Source of the DNA: a virus
Reading direction: 5' to 3' (one strand)
Length of the DNA stretch: 34,941 nt
IMG/VR virus record: IMGVR_UViG_3300025634_000102
Coordinates: 1 to 34,941 of that record
Shown here: piece after piece, positions 8,677 to 16,466 of the stretch
How positions within the stretch are numbered: the first letter of the stretch is position 1
Layout of the letters: each line of letters starts with the position of its first letter
Notes under the pieces: model-generated
Databases searched by the model: none
What the model saw: the letters and a program-made list of their open reading frames with translations, nothing else
What the model was told of the DNA's origin: nothing
Translations under genes and position numbers: made by a program

Positions 8677-9042
8677 TCAAACCGCCTTCAGGAAACATTC
8701 GTAATGACTGATCGCGCCGCGTCGCGGCGACACTTTTCGGACCATGTAAGTCCCGGCGACCGCGTCGCCATCGACCTGCACGATCACCTGGGCGTTGGTT
8801 AGGAACGCAAGCCCATCGCTCGCCGAGGCGGCAGAGGCGGCCGAATCTAATTGCGAAGCCGGAATATAAAGTGTTCCCGAAACATCGATCGCGAGATCCG
8901 CTATTGTTAGACGCTGCCCGGATGTCGGATCGTCGAGGCAGACGCGGATGGATTGAGCCGCGCCAGGTGTGGGAAAGCTGATGCTCCCGCCTGCGTTGAC
9001 TACCGGCGCATCGACCCGCGTGAGTGTGGCGTTGAAGAGCAT
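8677..9042 (-). CDS. Head closure / stopper-type protein
   Basis: This 121-residue protein lies between the head-tail connector and the gp10-like gene, where siphoviruses encode a head-closure protein. It starts MLFNATLTRVDAPVV and ends HYECFLKAV, with a central beta region including AGTYMVRKVSPRRG near residues 97-110. The sequence is beta-rich and compact, as expected of a stopper ring protein. No signature motif is certain, so the call rests on size, order and the tight spacing (2 bases after the connector stop, 6 before the next start). Confidence 0.5.
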   Translation of the reverse strand: MLFNATLTRVDAPVVNAGGSISFPTPGAAQSIRVCLDDPTSGQRLTIADLAIDVSGTLYIPASQLDSAASAASASDGLAFLTNAQVIVQVDGDAVAGTYMVRKVSPRRGAISHYECFLKAV

Positions 9043-9044
9043 GA

Positions 9045-9932
9045 TTAATCAATCCTCCCGCTGGTGAGGAGGTAATGTTTAAGGAGGTCGTAGGCGCGGG
9101 AGCAAAGCCGCGTGCGCACGCCCGGAGCCATGGCATCGTATTCCTCTCGCAGCGATCCGGTTCCCGCGCCTTTGAGGCCGTCATGAATGGCGTTCAAACG
9201 ATCTTCGCGGGTGGCAAGAATGATCGATCCAGCCTGAATGATGTTGGCCATGCGAACGTTTTGGGGGATGACCACGGCGCGAGCGAGCCAATCGAAGTCA
9301 AGAATTGATTCACCGTATCCCAAAAGCCCGCCAACATTTGAGGGATAACCGCCAACCCACGAGGCCGATGTAGACGATTCGTAGGCAATTCGAGGAAACT
9401 CCCGCAACTGGCCGGGTGAATATTTACGGCCCTGGTAGCGCATTCCGCGATCGATCTCATCGGCGCCGCGAGAAAGACTGGCTTGCTGAGGCGAGCTCGT
9501 CGCCGCGAGAAACGCCGTCTCTTCAGCACCGATCATTTGCCCGGCCAGGACGATGGCGTCAGCGGCGGAGAGATAACCCGCCCGCATGGATGGATTGAGA
9601 GTGCCGGCGGCGGCCGAGGCTTGAACCGAAGTCCATTGAATCGTTTGCAGGCCGACGAGTTGGTCGGTGGTTGCGGGCGTTGAAGCCGCCTGAGCGTAGT
9701 AGCGGCAGGTGTATTCGGCGGCGACAACGATGCCGGCGGGAAGGTCGCCGACATAAAGACCCGGCGTGAGGATGCTCGGGCCTTGCTCGGCGAGCGCGAC
9801 GGCATAGCTGGCCAGGTGAGCGGAGTTGTAAGCCTCGAAGGTCGAGCCGGTCCAATACAAACCCGCCGCGTTTGCGATGGTCGCGTAAAGCGTGAGGCCG
9901 GATTGATATTGTGCGGTGAGTTCGGAGGCCAT
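9045..9932 (-). CDS. Head-tail connector protein with extra N-terminal domain
   Basis: The 295-residue protein appears to have two parts. Residues 1-75 form a beta-type domain with LTLYATIANAAGLYW and TPGLYVGDLPAG. The remaining 200 residues read as a helical connector or adaptor: GADEIDRGMRYQGRKYSPGQ near 155-175, FPRIAYESS, then IPQNVRMANIIQAGSIILA and a C-terminal helix near DLLKHYLLTSGRI. The GRKYSPGQ.xEFPR pattern followed by IPxxVxxA is typical of phage head-completion adaptors that dock on the portal. The N-terminal part resembles small fibre-associated domains and may be a fusion. Placement just before the neck genes supports the connector role. Confidence 0.6.
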   Translation of the reverse strand: MASELTAQYQSGLTLYATIANAAGLYWTGSTFEAYNSAHLASYAVALAEQGPSILTPGLYVGDLPAGIVVAAEYTCRYYAQAASTPATTDQLVGLQTIQWTSVQASAAAGTLNPSMRAGYLSAADAIVLAGQMIGAEETAFLAATSSPQQASLSRGADEIDRGMRYQGRKYSPGQLREFPRIAYESSTSASWVGGYPSNVGGLLGYGESILDFDWLARAVVIPQNVRMANIIQAGSIILATREDRLNAIHDGLKGAGTGSLREEYDAMAPGVRTRLCSRAYDLLKHYLLTSGRID

Positions 9933-9938
9933 GGAGAA

Positions 9939-11306
9939 TCACGGGGCGAAAAAATTGCCGGTTGAATTTACTTGAACGCGGTTGCCGAGGATGTAAGGCG
10001 CGATGACCGCGGCCATCGCCGCAGTCGCCGCGGCGAGAATTTTAGTGTGCCCGCTTATCGTGGGATGCGTGCCGTCGCAGGTGTCGCCGCTGACGAACCA
10101 GCCGGCCGTCGAAAGGAACTTGATCGAAGAGGAAGGATAAGTGGTGAGCGTCGAAGCGATGGCGGCGACGATGGCCGCGTTGTAAGAATCGGCGTCGGCA
10201 TATTGGAAGATCGACATGCAGTAAATCAGCGTTGTCGGCCAGGCGGCGGCGATTGATGCGAGGACGGCGGCGTAGTTGGTTTGGAACTGGCCGGCGGTAT
10301 ATGAGCCACGATCATTCGTGCCCCATTGGATAAAGAGCAAGGCCGGCGGCGGCGAGACGCCGGCGAGCATTGCCGCCGTATTGGCCGTTCCATTCGCGCC
10401 GGCGCTACTGCCGCCGATGCCCCAGTTGTGCGGTTGAACGTTGTATTCGCGGCAGAACCGCCAGAACCAACCATTGGTCGTCACGCTGCTGTTGCATTCG
10501 TTGGTGTCGATCAGCGAGTCGCCAAGTCCCGCAACCGCAATCCGTTGCTCCGGAGGTTCAAGCGCGACGAGTGTGCCGCTCGTCGGGCCTCCGGCGGCGA
10601 AGGCATAGAAGAACGCGCCCACACCGCCGCGATAAACAAAGCAGACTTCGTAGACGTGATCCTTGGTGGCGTCGAGGTTGTCAAAACGAGTCATCTGCCA
10701 TGCACTGCCGCTGGGCGTGTTGGTCTGAACGAGATGGCCGTCAACAAAGCACTGAATCTGAAAGCCCTCGCCATACATCCAGAATTGGAGCGTCGCCGCG
10801 CGACCGAAAAAGAACACGCTGCTCGTCGAGCGAAGCCGCTGGAGGCCGCCGGACCAATTGGCTGTGACGGCCCACCCCGGAGCCAGGAGATAGCTGGAAA
10901 GGTTAGAGGCATTACCGAGAACGTAAAGATCAAATCCCTGCGACCGGCGGATGTTTGGGGTGGCCCCTGTGACCTTGACGCTGTTGGCGCTCGTTACGGC
11001 GAGGCCACTGGGTACGCCGGCGCAATTTAGTTGCACGGTGTGCCAGCCATCTGACAGCCCGCTGGCAACACTTACGTCGGCGAACGAATTGTTTCCCACG
11101 GCAACAGGGTTGAAGGCTCCGCCGTCGATGGATACTCCCACCGACGCGCCGGCGGATTGTCCCGTCATATTCACCGTGCAGGAGGTTCCCTCGAAATCGA
11201 AAATCATGGAGGGATTTTTAACGAGGACATTCCAACTTCCCACCTGCCCGCCCTGGAGCACTTGGACGATTCGATTATCTGTAGCGCTAAAAGTTGTGGT
11301 AGACAT
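9939..11306 (-). CDS. SGNH/GDSL-type esterase in the structural operon
   Basis: The C-terminal 200 residues of this 455-residue protein carry the SGNH hydrolase blocks in order: GDS with nucleophile Ser264 (GLGDSL), Gly299 in GIGGSS, Asn331 in GTND, and Asp411/His414 in DGTH. The nucleophile, oxyanion residues and the catalytic Asp/His pair are all present. The N-terminal 250 residues are beta-rich, with carbohydrate-binding-like sequence, and probably attach the enzyme to the virion. Such enzymes usually remove acetyl groups or cleave esters on surface polysaccharides. No signal peptide is seen, which fits a virion protein. It lies between decoration-type genes and the connector. Substrate is unknown. 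Confidence 0.8.
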   Translation of the reverse strand: MSTTTFSATDNRIVQVLQGGQVGSWNVLVKNPSMIFDFEGTSCTVNMTGQSAGASVGVSIDGGAFNPVAVGNNSFADVSVASGLSDGWHTVQLNCAGVPSGLAVTSANSVKVTGATPNIRRSQGFDLYVLGNASNLSSYLLAPGWAVTANWSGGLQRLRSTSSVFFFGRAATLQFWMYGEGFQIQCFVDGHLVQTNTPSGSAWQMTRFDNLDATKDHVYEVCFVYRGGVGAFFYAFAAGGPTSGTLVALEPPEQRIAVAGLGDSLIDTNECNSSVTTNGWFWRFCREYNVQPHNWGIGGSSAGANGTANTAAMLAGVSPPPALLFIQWGTNDRGSYTAGQFQTNYAAVLASIAAAWPTTLIYCMSIFQYADADSYNAAIVAAIASTLTTYPSSSIKFLSTAGWFVSGDTCDGTHPTISGHTKILAAATAAMAAVIAPYILGNRVQVNSTGNFFAP

Positions 11307-11319
11307 TCAATTCTCGGCA

Positions 11320-11766
11320 TCAAAGATGAGCGACGGAGGCCGGGTAGACCGAGCCGGCGATTTGCAGGGTCGTCGCGCCGGCGGATTTGGCGTAGAGGGC
11401 GAACTCCGCGCCGTTGGCGTTGATCTCGATCTGGAAGACTCCGCTCGCCGGCGTCTGGTAGACCGCCGGGTTTCCCGGCGTGATCACCACATCGACGATG
11501 TCGGCATCAACGTTGGCGAAGTCGCCATTGGAGCCGATGGCTAACGCCTGGTGATTGGGATCATCCTGAATGATCCCGCGCGTGATCTTGAGGTCGGTCA
11601 GCGCTGCGCCGGCTCCGACGACGCCGTTCAGCACCACGCGCTTGCCGCGAGCCATGATGAGGCAGATCGGGTACCAGACCGTCGCGTCGGTCACGACGGC
11701 GGCGTTGGATTGGAACGAGAAGTCCGGCAGGATCGCCACTCGTTGAATTGCGTTGTCGATGGCCAT
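11320..11766 (-). CDS. Small beta-rich virion protein, function unknown
   Basis: I do not recognise this 148-residue protein. It begins MAIDNAIQRVAILPDFSFQS and continues as alternating beta strands and Gly/Ala turns, ending QIAGSVYPASVAHL. The content (many Ala, Val, Asn, Thr, few charges) resembles small capsid-surface or tail-accessory proteins. It sits between a 307-residue Ala/Thr-rich virion protein and the SGNH esterase, 13 bases from the latter, and may be its anchor or partner. The ATG at 11766 has AGGAAGTG upstream, and a host-type 'ttttcag' phrase precedes it. Confidence 0.5.
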   Translation of the reverse strand: MAIDNAIQRVAILPDFSFQSNAAVVTDATVWYPICLIMARGKRVVLNGVVGAGAALTDLKITRGIIQDDPNHQALAIGSNGDFANVDADIVDVVITPGNPAVYQTPASGVFQIEINANGAEFALYAKSAGATTLQIAGSVYPASVAHL

Positions 11767-11778
11767 TTTTCACTTCCT

Positions 11779-11803
11779 GGCTGAAAACTAAAAACTGAAC
11801 ACT
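11779..11803 (-). repeat. Host-type leader phrase (gttttcag type)
   Basis: On the minus strand this reads gttcagtttttagttttcag, a member of the 'ttttcag' phrase set also seen at 26,051 and, reversed, at 27,011. It ends about a dozen bases before the start codon of the gene ending at 11,320. Confidence 0.6.
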
Positions 11804-11810
11804 TCGCAGA

Positions 11811-12734
11811 TCAACCGGCAAACGTGAAGTCGATGCGAATGGTCAGATTGACCATCGTCGTCGCCGCCGCCGTCTTGGTGATCGGCAGGACAACCACGTC
11901 GCCGGCCGTGACGTTGAGTTCAGTGCCAATGCTGAGCGTGGTCAGCGTCATGTTGTCGGCGACGAACGCCGCGAGTGATGCTCCGCCCGTGGCCTTGGTG
12001 GTGTTGGCGGCCGCAGCCTGGATGATCGCCTGCGAGCCGCTCCCGGCCGCGCCCTTGTTGATGCAGGTGAACGACCAGTAGTTTGTGTCGCTGGCCGTGA
12101 CGGCGGTATCACTGATGACCGTCACCTTGGAGATCGCGCCCGTCGCCGGGGCTTGGAACATGGCCAGCGTGGTTGCCGAAACGTTCTGCAACTGAATCTC
12201 GATGGTCTTGGTCGCGCCGGACGAGCTGAGCATGGCGCCGGTTATGCTGCCGTTAGCGGGAGCGCACAGGAAGTCTTTGACGTTGACGACGGAGGTGATC
12301 GTCGATCCGCTGGTGATCACCTGGTAGAGCTGGCAGCGTCCGGCCGTGAAGCCGGCGGTGTTGCTATAGACCGTGCCGTTGCCGTCAGCCTCGACGTAGT
12401 TAGTCGAAGCCGCCGCCATGGTGAGATTGCCGGCCGAGATCGCGACGACGGTCTGGCCCTTGAGCACGCGGCCGGCGAGCCAGGCGAAGACGAACCCGTT
12501 AGCATTGCCGTAGAGGCCATTGGTGTTGACCTGGTCAACGCTGAACTGACCGCCGCCGAGGGCGAGTGAATCGACATCGTTGGCGGCGGCGGTGATGCCG
12601 TTCGCCGCCGCCGAAAGCGCTGCCCAGATCGAGTTTAGAGCCGCGCCGAGTTTCGGCGAACCTCCAATACCCGCCGCCATGTTCGAGCAGTCCTGGTCCA
12701 TGGCGTTGGTTTGACTGACGTTGTATTTGGACAT
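11811..12734 (-). CDS. Ala/Thr-rich virion protein, possible capsid or fibre decoration
   Basis: This 307-residue protein is dominated by Ala, Thr, Gly and Asn with few charged residues, as in repetitive beta-structured virion surface proteins. It opens with a short helical stretch (NAMDQDCSNMAAGIGG, LNSIWAALSAAANGI) that could attach to a capsid or tail part, then a beta body (TVVAISAGNLTM, GTELNVTAGDVVVLPI). No enzyme motif was seen. It is placed between the capsid-decoration cluster and the SGNH esterase. AAGGAAG lies a few bases before the ATG at 12,734. A head fibre or decoration role is inference from sequence style and place. Confidence 0.5.
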   Translation of the reverse strand: MSKYNVSQTNAMDQDCSNMAAGIGGSPKLGAALNSIWAALSAAANGITAAANDVDSLALGGGQFSVDQVNTNGLYGNANGFVFAWLAGRVLKGQTVVAISAGNLTMAAASTNYVEADGNGTVYSNTAGFTAGRCQLYQVITSGSTITSVVNVKDFLCAPANGSITGAMLSSSGATKTIEIQLQNVSATTLAMFQAPATGAISKVTVISDTAVTASDTNYWSFTCINKGAAGSGSQAIIQAAAANTTKATGGASLAAFVADNMTLTTLSIGTELNVTAGDVVVLPITKTAAATTMVNLTIRIDFTFAG

Positions 12735-12785
12735 TAGCGTCTTCCTTGTCGTCTTCCTTGACGGTTAACGTTCGAGGCCTATCGC

Positions 12786-13154
12786 TCAAACAGTCGCCGA
12801 GAGCTTCTCGGCTTCGTCGGCGGCGAGCTTGGCGCGGTTATTACGCTCCGCCTGGTCGGCGATCTCGACGGCCGTCTGATCGGTGCGAGCTTCCGTGAAC
12901 GGATGAATGTTTTCCACCTCTTCCTCTGAAAGCTCGCGGATGTCGTAACCAGGCATAGAGCGGAAATAATCGAGGCTTTTCGGGTCAGTGGTGATTCCCT
13001 TCCCTTCGCTGAATTTGATGCCAGCTCGATTGCCTTTGAACTGGGGATTTTTCGGCGTAATGACGAGGAAGGTGGCGATCACGTTGTCGCCTTTTTTCAA
13101 ATCCAGCCCCGGCTTTTTAGCAGGCGCGGCTAAGACTTCTTTTTCTTTAGACAT
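12786..13154 (-). CDS. Small head-associated protein, function unknown
   Basis: The 122-residue product starts with a Lys-rich segment and has a central beta motif (IKFSEGKGITTDPKSLDYFRS, residues 46-66) followed by an acidic helix and a Lys/Ala-rich end. The 'FSEGKGxTxD' and 'PGYDI' phrases recall short proteins encoded next to capsid genes in some siphoviruses, but I cannot name the family. It lies downstream of the cement-type gene and upstream of the Ala/Thr-rich virion gene, on the same strand and closely spaced. The charged helical C-terminus could support partner binding. Low certainty of role. Confidence 0.4.
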   Translation of the reverse strand: MSKEKEVLAAPAKKPGLDLKKGDNVIATFLVITPKNPQFKGNRAGIKFSEGKGITTDPKSLDYFRSMPGYDIRELSEEEVENIHPFTEARTDQTAVEIADQAERNNRAKLAADEAEKLSATV

Positions 13155-13207
13155 TGCTTACTCCATTGAATTACTTTCGAGTCCCGATCCCGATCAACAC
13201 TGCGACA

Positions 13208-13663
13208 TCAACCGGCAGCGTTGACAAAGGGCTGAAGGTAGGTGTCGCCAATATTGATGATCGGCGTGGTTCCCGCCAGGACCATGATCACCCGCACGTA
13301 GGGCTGAGTAATCTGCGCCAGAATCATCAGTAGACCGCCCAACGCCTTGTCAATCGTGTCCGTCACAGTGACCGATGCGCCGCCGATCGTCGCCGTGCGG
13401 CTGGCGTCGGTCCAAGTGGTGTTGTCGGAGGAGACCTGAACACGGAAAGAATAGCTCTCGTCGCCGGTGGTGGCGTCGTAGCTGGTGATCGGGATGGCGA
13501 CCATCATGGGAATGCCGCCGTCGTCGTCGGGGTAGGCGTCGGAAAAGACGCTGCTCCCCTGGCTGATGCTGATGGACGTGTTGGTGGTAGTGACGGTGAG
13601 GCTTCCCGCCAAAGCGACGAGCTTCAGCGTTGCGTCAACCGGGCCGACAGATTTGTTTTGCAT
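13208..13663 (-). CDS. Capsid cement/decoration-type protein
   Basis: This 151-residue protein lies directly downstream of the major capsid gene, where decoration (cement) proteins are usually encoded. It is nearly all beta: LTVTTTNTSISISQG near residues 23-37, SYSFRVQVSSDNTTW in the middle, and QPYVRVIMVLAGTTPI near 118-133. The pattern (a beta jelly-roll-like body, aromatic residues near the C-terminus, few helices) resembles cement proteins of the Bbp16 type from Bordetella phage BPP-1; this is a likeness, not a proof. It would clamp capsid hexamers from outside. Confidence 0.5.
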   Translation of the reverse strand: MQNKSVGPVDATLKLVALAGSLTVTTTNTSISISQGSSVFSDAYPDDDGGIPMMVAIPITSYDATTGDESYSFRVQVSSDNTTWTDASRTATIGGASVTVTDTIDKALGGLLMILAQITQPYVRVIMVLAGTTPIINIGDTYLQPFVNAAG

Positions 13664-13737
13664 GACTAACTCCGTTTTTGTTTGAACTCTTAAACCTTTG
13701 ATTTCTAAACGCTCAACCCCGCCTTCTGGTGGATGGC

Positions 13738-14646
13738 TTACAAGAGACCCTTGAGACGGGCAACGGTGCGCGGGTGGAATGTGCCGATGCCGACAACGAG
13801 TTCAACCACGTCGAGGTAATACTCGCCGAGACATCCGACCTGGCGAACCTTGATCTCGCCGTCGAGGCCGATGATTCCTTGCAAATATTCCTCGTCAGCG
13901 TCGCCGCCGAGTTTGGCGCAGTAGAGTGAAGTGGTCACGCTGGAATTTCCGCAGGTTTCATTCTGCGACAGGATCGGCGTCTGCTGGCCATCTTCGTCTA
14001 ACACGATGATGGGAATATCGTTCCAGGATTTGATCTGTATGAGGTTCTGTGCATCTTGAGAAAACGCACTGATGCCGGCCTTCAGTATTGTGAGTTGACG
14101 GCGAATGTATTTATCACAGATCAGGACCTTGTTTTCCTCACTGCCGACAACGGCGTCGATGGTTTGGTCAACCATGCCGCGGGTGCAATTCGCGCCGTTG
14201 GTTCCAGCGGTGATCAACTGGCTGCCGGAGCATCGCGCCTGGAGGCCGGTGAATTGAGTGGGATCGACCGCCGGGTCGCCCTTGATTACATATTTGTCAA
14301 AGTTCAGGCCGGTGGAATTCACCAGCCCGCCGATTTCGCGTGCCCGGACGGTTTGGCCGTTCGGGCTTTCCACGATCACGGAGTCGGGGGTGGATTTTCC
14401 ACCCATCACGACGAGCGTCTCGACTTCAGGGGTGATTAAACTTTGGCCTGCGGTATAGAGCGCATTAAGAGCGCGACCGCCCGCCGCCGGCTGAGCCTTG
14501 CGGACGGCGTATTTATAGTCGAGTCCGGTCGCCTTCAGGAACTTGAGAACTTTCAAAAACGCCGATTTGTTCGTCACGCGCTCAACGAGCTTGTGCGTCA
14601 TTGGCGAGGGCGATTGTGCGGCGTAAGAGATCAAAGAGAGAGCCAT
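13738..14646 (-). CDS. Major capsid protein, HK97 fold type
   Basis: The 302-residue protein is in the canonical position (terminase, portal, scaffold, then capsid) and is of typical size. The start ATG at 14646 has AAAGGA just upstream. Residues 1-60 are helical; the middle alternates strands with a GLNFDKYVIKGDPAVDPTQF stretch near 112-131; the C-terminus ends with FHPRTVARLKGLL, a style of ending common in capsid proteins. No protease or scaffold delta-domain is fused. A hairpin at 14,665-14,695 separates it from the scaffold gene and probably helps set the higher expression it needs. Confidence 0.75.
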   Translation of the reverse strand: MALSLISYAAQSPSPMTHKLVERVTNKSAFLKVLKFLKATGLDYKYAVRKAQPAAGGRALNALYTAGQSLITPEVETLVVMGGKSTPDSVIVESPNGQTVRAREIGGLVNSTGLNFDKYVIKGDPAVDPTQFTGLQARCSGSQLITAGTNGANCTRGMVDQTIDAVVGSEENKVLICDKYIRRQLTILKAGISAFSQDAQNLIQIKSWNDIPIIVLDEDGQQTPILSQNETCGNSSVTTSLYCAKLGGDADEEYLQGIIGLDGEIKVRQVGCLGEYYLDVVELVVGIGTFHPRTVARLKGLL

Positions 14647-14664
14647 GTTTGAATCCTTTCAAAT

Positions 14665-14695
14665 TCTCCCCCGCGACCAAAAATCGCGGGGGAGA
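14665..14695 (-). terminator. Perfect hairpin between scaffold and capsid genes
   Basis: A 12-base-pair stem (tctcccccgcga / tcgcgggggaga) closes a 7-base loop. On the minus strand it lies just before the capsid gene's ribosome binding site and is not followed by a long U run. It may act as a processing or attenuation site, or protect the 5' end of the capsid message, rather than as a true terminator. Confidence 0.5.
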
Positions 14696-14718
14696 TCAAA
14701 ATCCATTTTTCAAAATCA

Positions 14719-15336
14719 TTAGGCGCCGGTTGCCGCTCCGGAGGCGGCGGCGGTTACTCGCGGCAAGCTTCCGACCGGCTTCAAATCGCGTTCGAGCACT
14801 TGCTCCAGCGAGAATTTGGAATCGTCAATCACCGCGGCGACCTTCGTGCCATCCTTCGCAGCGCCGCCGATGGTCTGCGCTGTCACGCCCAGCTTCGCTT
14901 GATCCGCCTTAAACTGCGTGCGGATCGTCTGCTCGGCCGCCGCGAGTTTCGCGGGATCGTCCGTGTTGGGGAGTTGGGCCGAATAGGCCGAGGGAAGATC
15001 GTTCATCTTCGTCGCCACGAATCCATCGCGGGCGGCCCTGACCGCATCGGTGGCGTTCTTGGCCGTGAGCGCGTCCGTCACGGTCTTGGTGACCAGAGAC
15101 GCGATGCTCTCAGCGGTAAGCGGCGCGGCCTTGCCCGCCGTCTCTTTCGCGGCCGCGTCCGTTGCGGCGGGCGGCGAGAGTAGCTTGGCGATGGCGTCGC
15201 CGTGAGTCTTCTGTCCTTCGATCAGCGCCTTCAGCGGCGTGGTGATGTCGGAGATCAGACCCGTGACGGCAGATTTCAATTCCGCAAACTGTGCGGCCAG
15301 ATCGGGCGTATCGCCCGCCTTTGTGGTGTCGGGCAT
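14719..15336 (-). CDS. Capsid scaffold-type protein
   Basis: The 205-residue protein is highly helical and rich in Ala, Lys, Asp and Thr, ending in a Gly/Ala-rich tail; it looks like a scaffold. It lies between the minor head protein and the major capsid gene, the usual scaffold position. I start it at the ATG at 15336 because AAGGAG is placed ideally 6 bases upstream; an in-frame ATG at 15375 would add 13 residues but has only a weak AGGTG. No protease triad was seen, so a separate maturation protease, if any, is not visible here. Confidence 0.65.
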   Translation of the reverse strand: MPDTTKAGDTPDLAAQFAELKSAVTGLISDITTPLKALIEGQKTHGDAIAKLLSPPAATDAAAKETAGKAAPLTAESIASLVTKTVTDALTAKNATDAVRAARDGFVATKMNDLPSAYSAQLPNTDDPAKLAAAEQTIRTQFKADQAKLGVTAQTIGGAAKDGTKVAAVIDDSKFSLEQVLERDLKPVGSLPRVTAAASGAATGA

Positions 15337-15386
15337 AGCCGGCTCCTTTTTGAAAAAGTTCTTGATTAAACTCATCGTTGCACCTG

Positions 15387-15959
15387 TTACTCGTTTGGAT
15401 CGTCAACGCGCCCGAACAACGCCTTCGCCGTCGTCGCGTACTTCGGTTTGACTTGCTGATAAATCTGTAAATCCTTGAACCGCCGCTGCGCCTCCGACGT
15501 GTCGCAGCCCAGAAGTTTGTCGGCGTCGTCCACGCCCTGCGCCATCGACTTCTCCCTGTCCGTCGCCAACTCGTCGATAAACGGCCGGGTTCCCTTCGAG
15601 CAGTTCGGGTGAAACGGCGGCGCTCCGAACGGCGGACCTCCGCCCGGCAGTTCGTCGATACTCGGATATTTGTCGCTCTTGCCTTTGAGCGTGAAGACCT
15701 GCCCCAAAAACGCCGTGCAAAAATTCTTGCTCACCAGCCCGACGATTGAGACCAGGTCGATTCCTAGTTCCTGCAACCGCGCGTGCCGGGCGTGAACGGT
15801 TGCCTGCCGTGTCTTGGTGCGAACGACCATGCTCGCGTAATACTTCGCCTGAAAATTGATGGTGTCGCCGTTCTTGTCCTTGACCGGCACTGTGCCATCG
15901 CCGATGGCGAGAAACTTGTCGCGCAGAGCGAGAATGGTTTGCTGCGGCTGACCTAGCAA
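15387..15959 (-). CDS. Minor head protein (MuF/SPP1 gp7-like), C-terminal part after an in-frame stop
   Basis: This carries the recognisable domain of MuF-like minor head proteins: a VRTKTRQATVHARHARLQEL helix, then SKNFCTAFLGQVFTLKGKS, and a PGGGPPFGAPPFHPNCSKGT loop, the usual Cys/His region. The coding frame continues upstream without interruption to the TAA at 16010-16008, with sensible residues LTEADIDRVLAGGVLLGQPQ in between. The nominal TTG at 15959 has no good ribosome binding site, so independent initiation looks weak. I read this as the second half of one gene of about 355 codons broken by a nonsense codon, or read through. Confidence 0.75.
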   Translation of the reverse strand: MLGQPQQTILALRDKFLAIGDGTVPVKDKNGDTINFQAKYYASMVVRTKTRQATVHARHARLQELGIDLVSIVGLVSKNFCTAFLGQVFTLKGKSDKYPSIDELPGGGPPFGAPPFHPNCSKGTRPFIDELATDREKSMAQGVDDADKLLGCDTSEAQRRFKDLQIYQQVKPKYATTAKALFGRVDDPNE

Positions 15960-16007
15960 AACGCCGCCGGCTAAAACGCGGTCGATGTCCGCCTCTGTCA
16001 GATTGAG

Positions 16008-16451
16008 TTACCCCGTCTTGCGCAGTACGGTTTTTGCCTGCTCGCCCATGGCTCCCGACGCTTTGCCCAGGTCGCCCAGAATCTCTTTCGAGAAGAGTTC
16101 GATGGTCCGTCGATCGGGGAACGAAAACGAGGCTTTGATCGGCACATCCTTCGGCGACAAGCCCGCTTCCACCGCCTGCACCTGGGCGCGTTTGATTCCG
16201 TCCGAATAGACCTGCGGAAGGTTCTGGCCCACCCACGCCGCAGATTGCCCGTTGAGTTGGTGCATCAGAGCGTCGATCTTGTGCAGCAATTCCGCCGCGC
16301 GTGCCTGGCGGAAGAGCCGGCCGTTCTCCGTGCCGCCGGGCGGGTGCAAGACCCATTGCTCCAGTTGCTTGGCCGCCCGCGCGTAGATCGCGGCGAGTTC
16401 CTCGGCCGCTGATTGCGGCACCCCGCTGTTGCCCAGTTCCGGCGTCGCCAT
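16008..16451 (-). CDS. Minor head protein (MuF/SPP1 gp7-like), N-terminal part ending at in-frame TAA
   Basis: This 147-residue product starts at the ATG at 16451, with AGGA about 9 bases upstream, just after the portal gene. It is helical, with ELAAIYARAAKQLEQW near residues 18-33 and a charged C-terminus (LGDLGKASGAMGEQAKTVLRKTG). In MuF-type proteins an N-terminal helical region precedes the Cys/His domain, which here is encoded in the same frame directly after the stop. MuF proteins bind the portal and are packaged in the head. If the TAA is real and not suppressed, the head protein is truncated and the prophage may be defective. Confidence 0.7.
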   Translation of the reverse strand: MATPELGNSGVPQSAAEELAAIYARAAKQLEQWVLHPPGGTENGRLFRQARAAELLHKIDALMHQLNGQSAAWVGQNLPQVYSDGIKRAQVQAVEAGLSPKDVPIKASFSFPDRRTIELFSKEILGDLGKASGAMGEQAKTVLRKTG

Positions 16452-16466
16452 GGTTGATGTCCTTGC

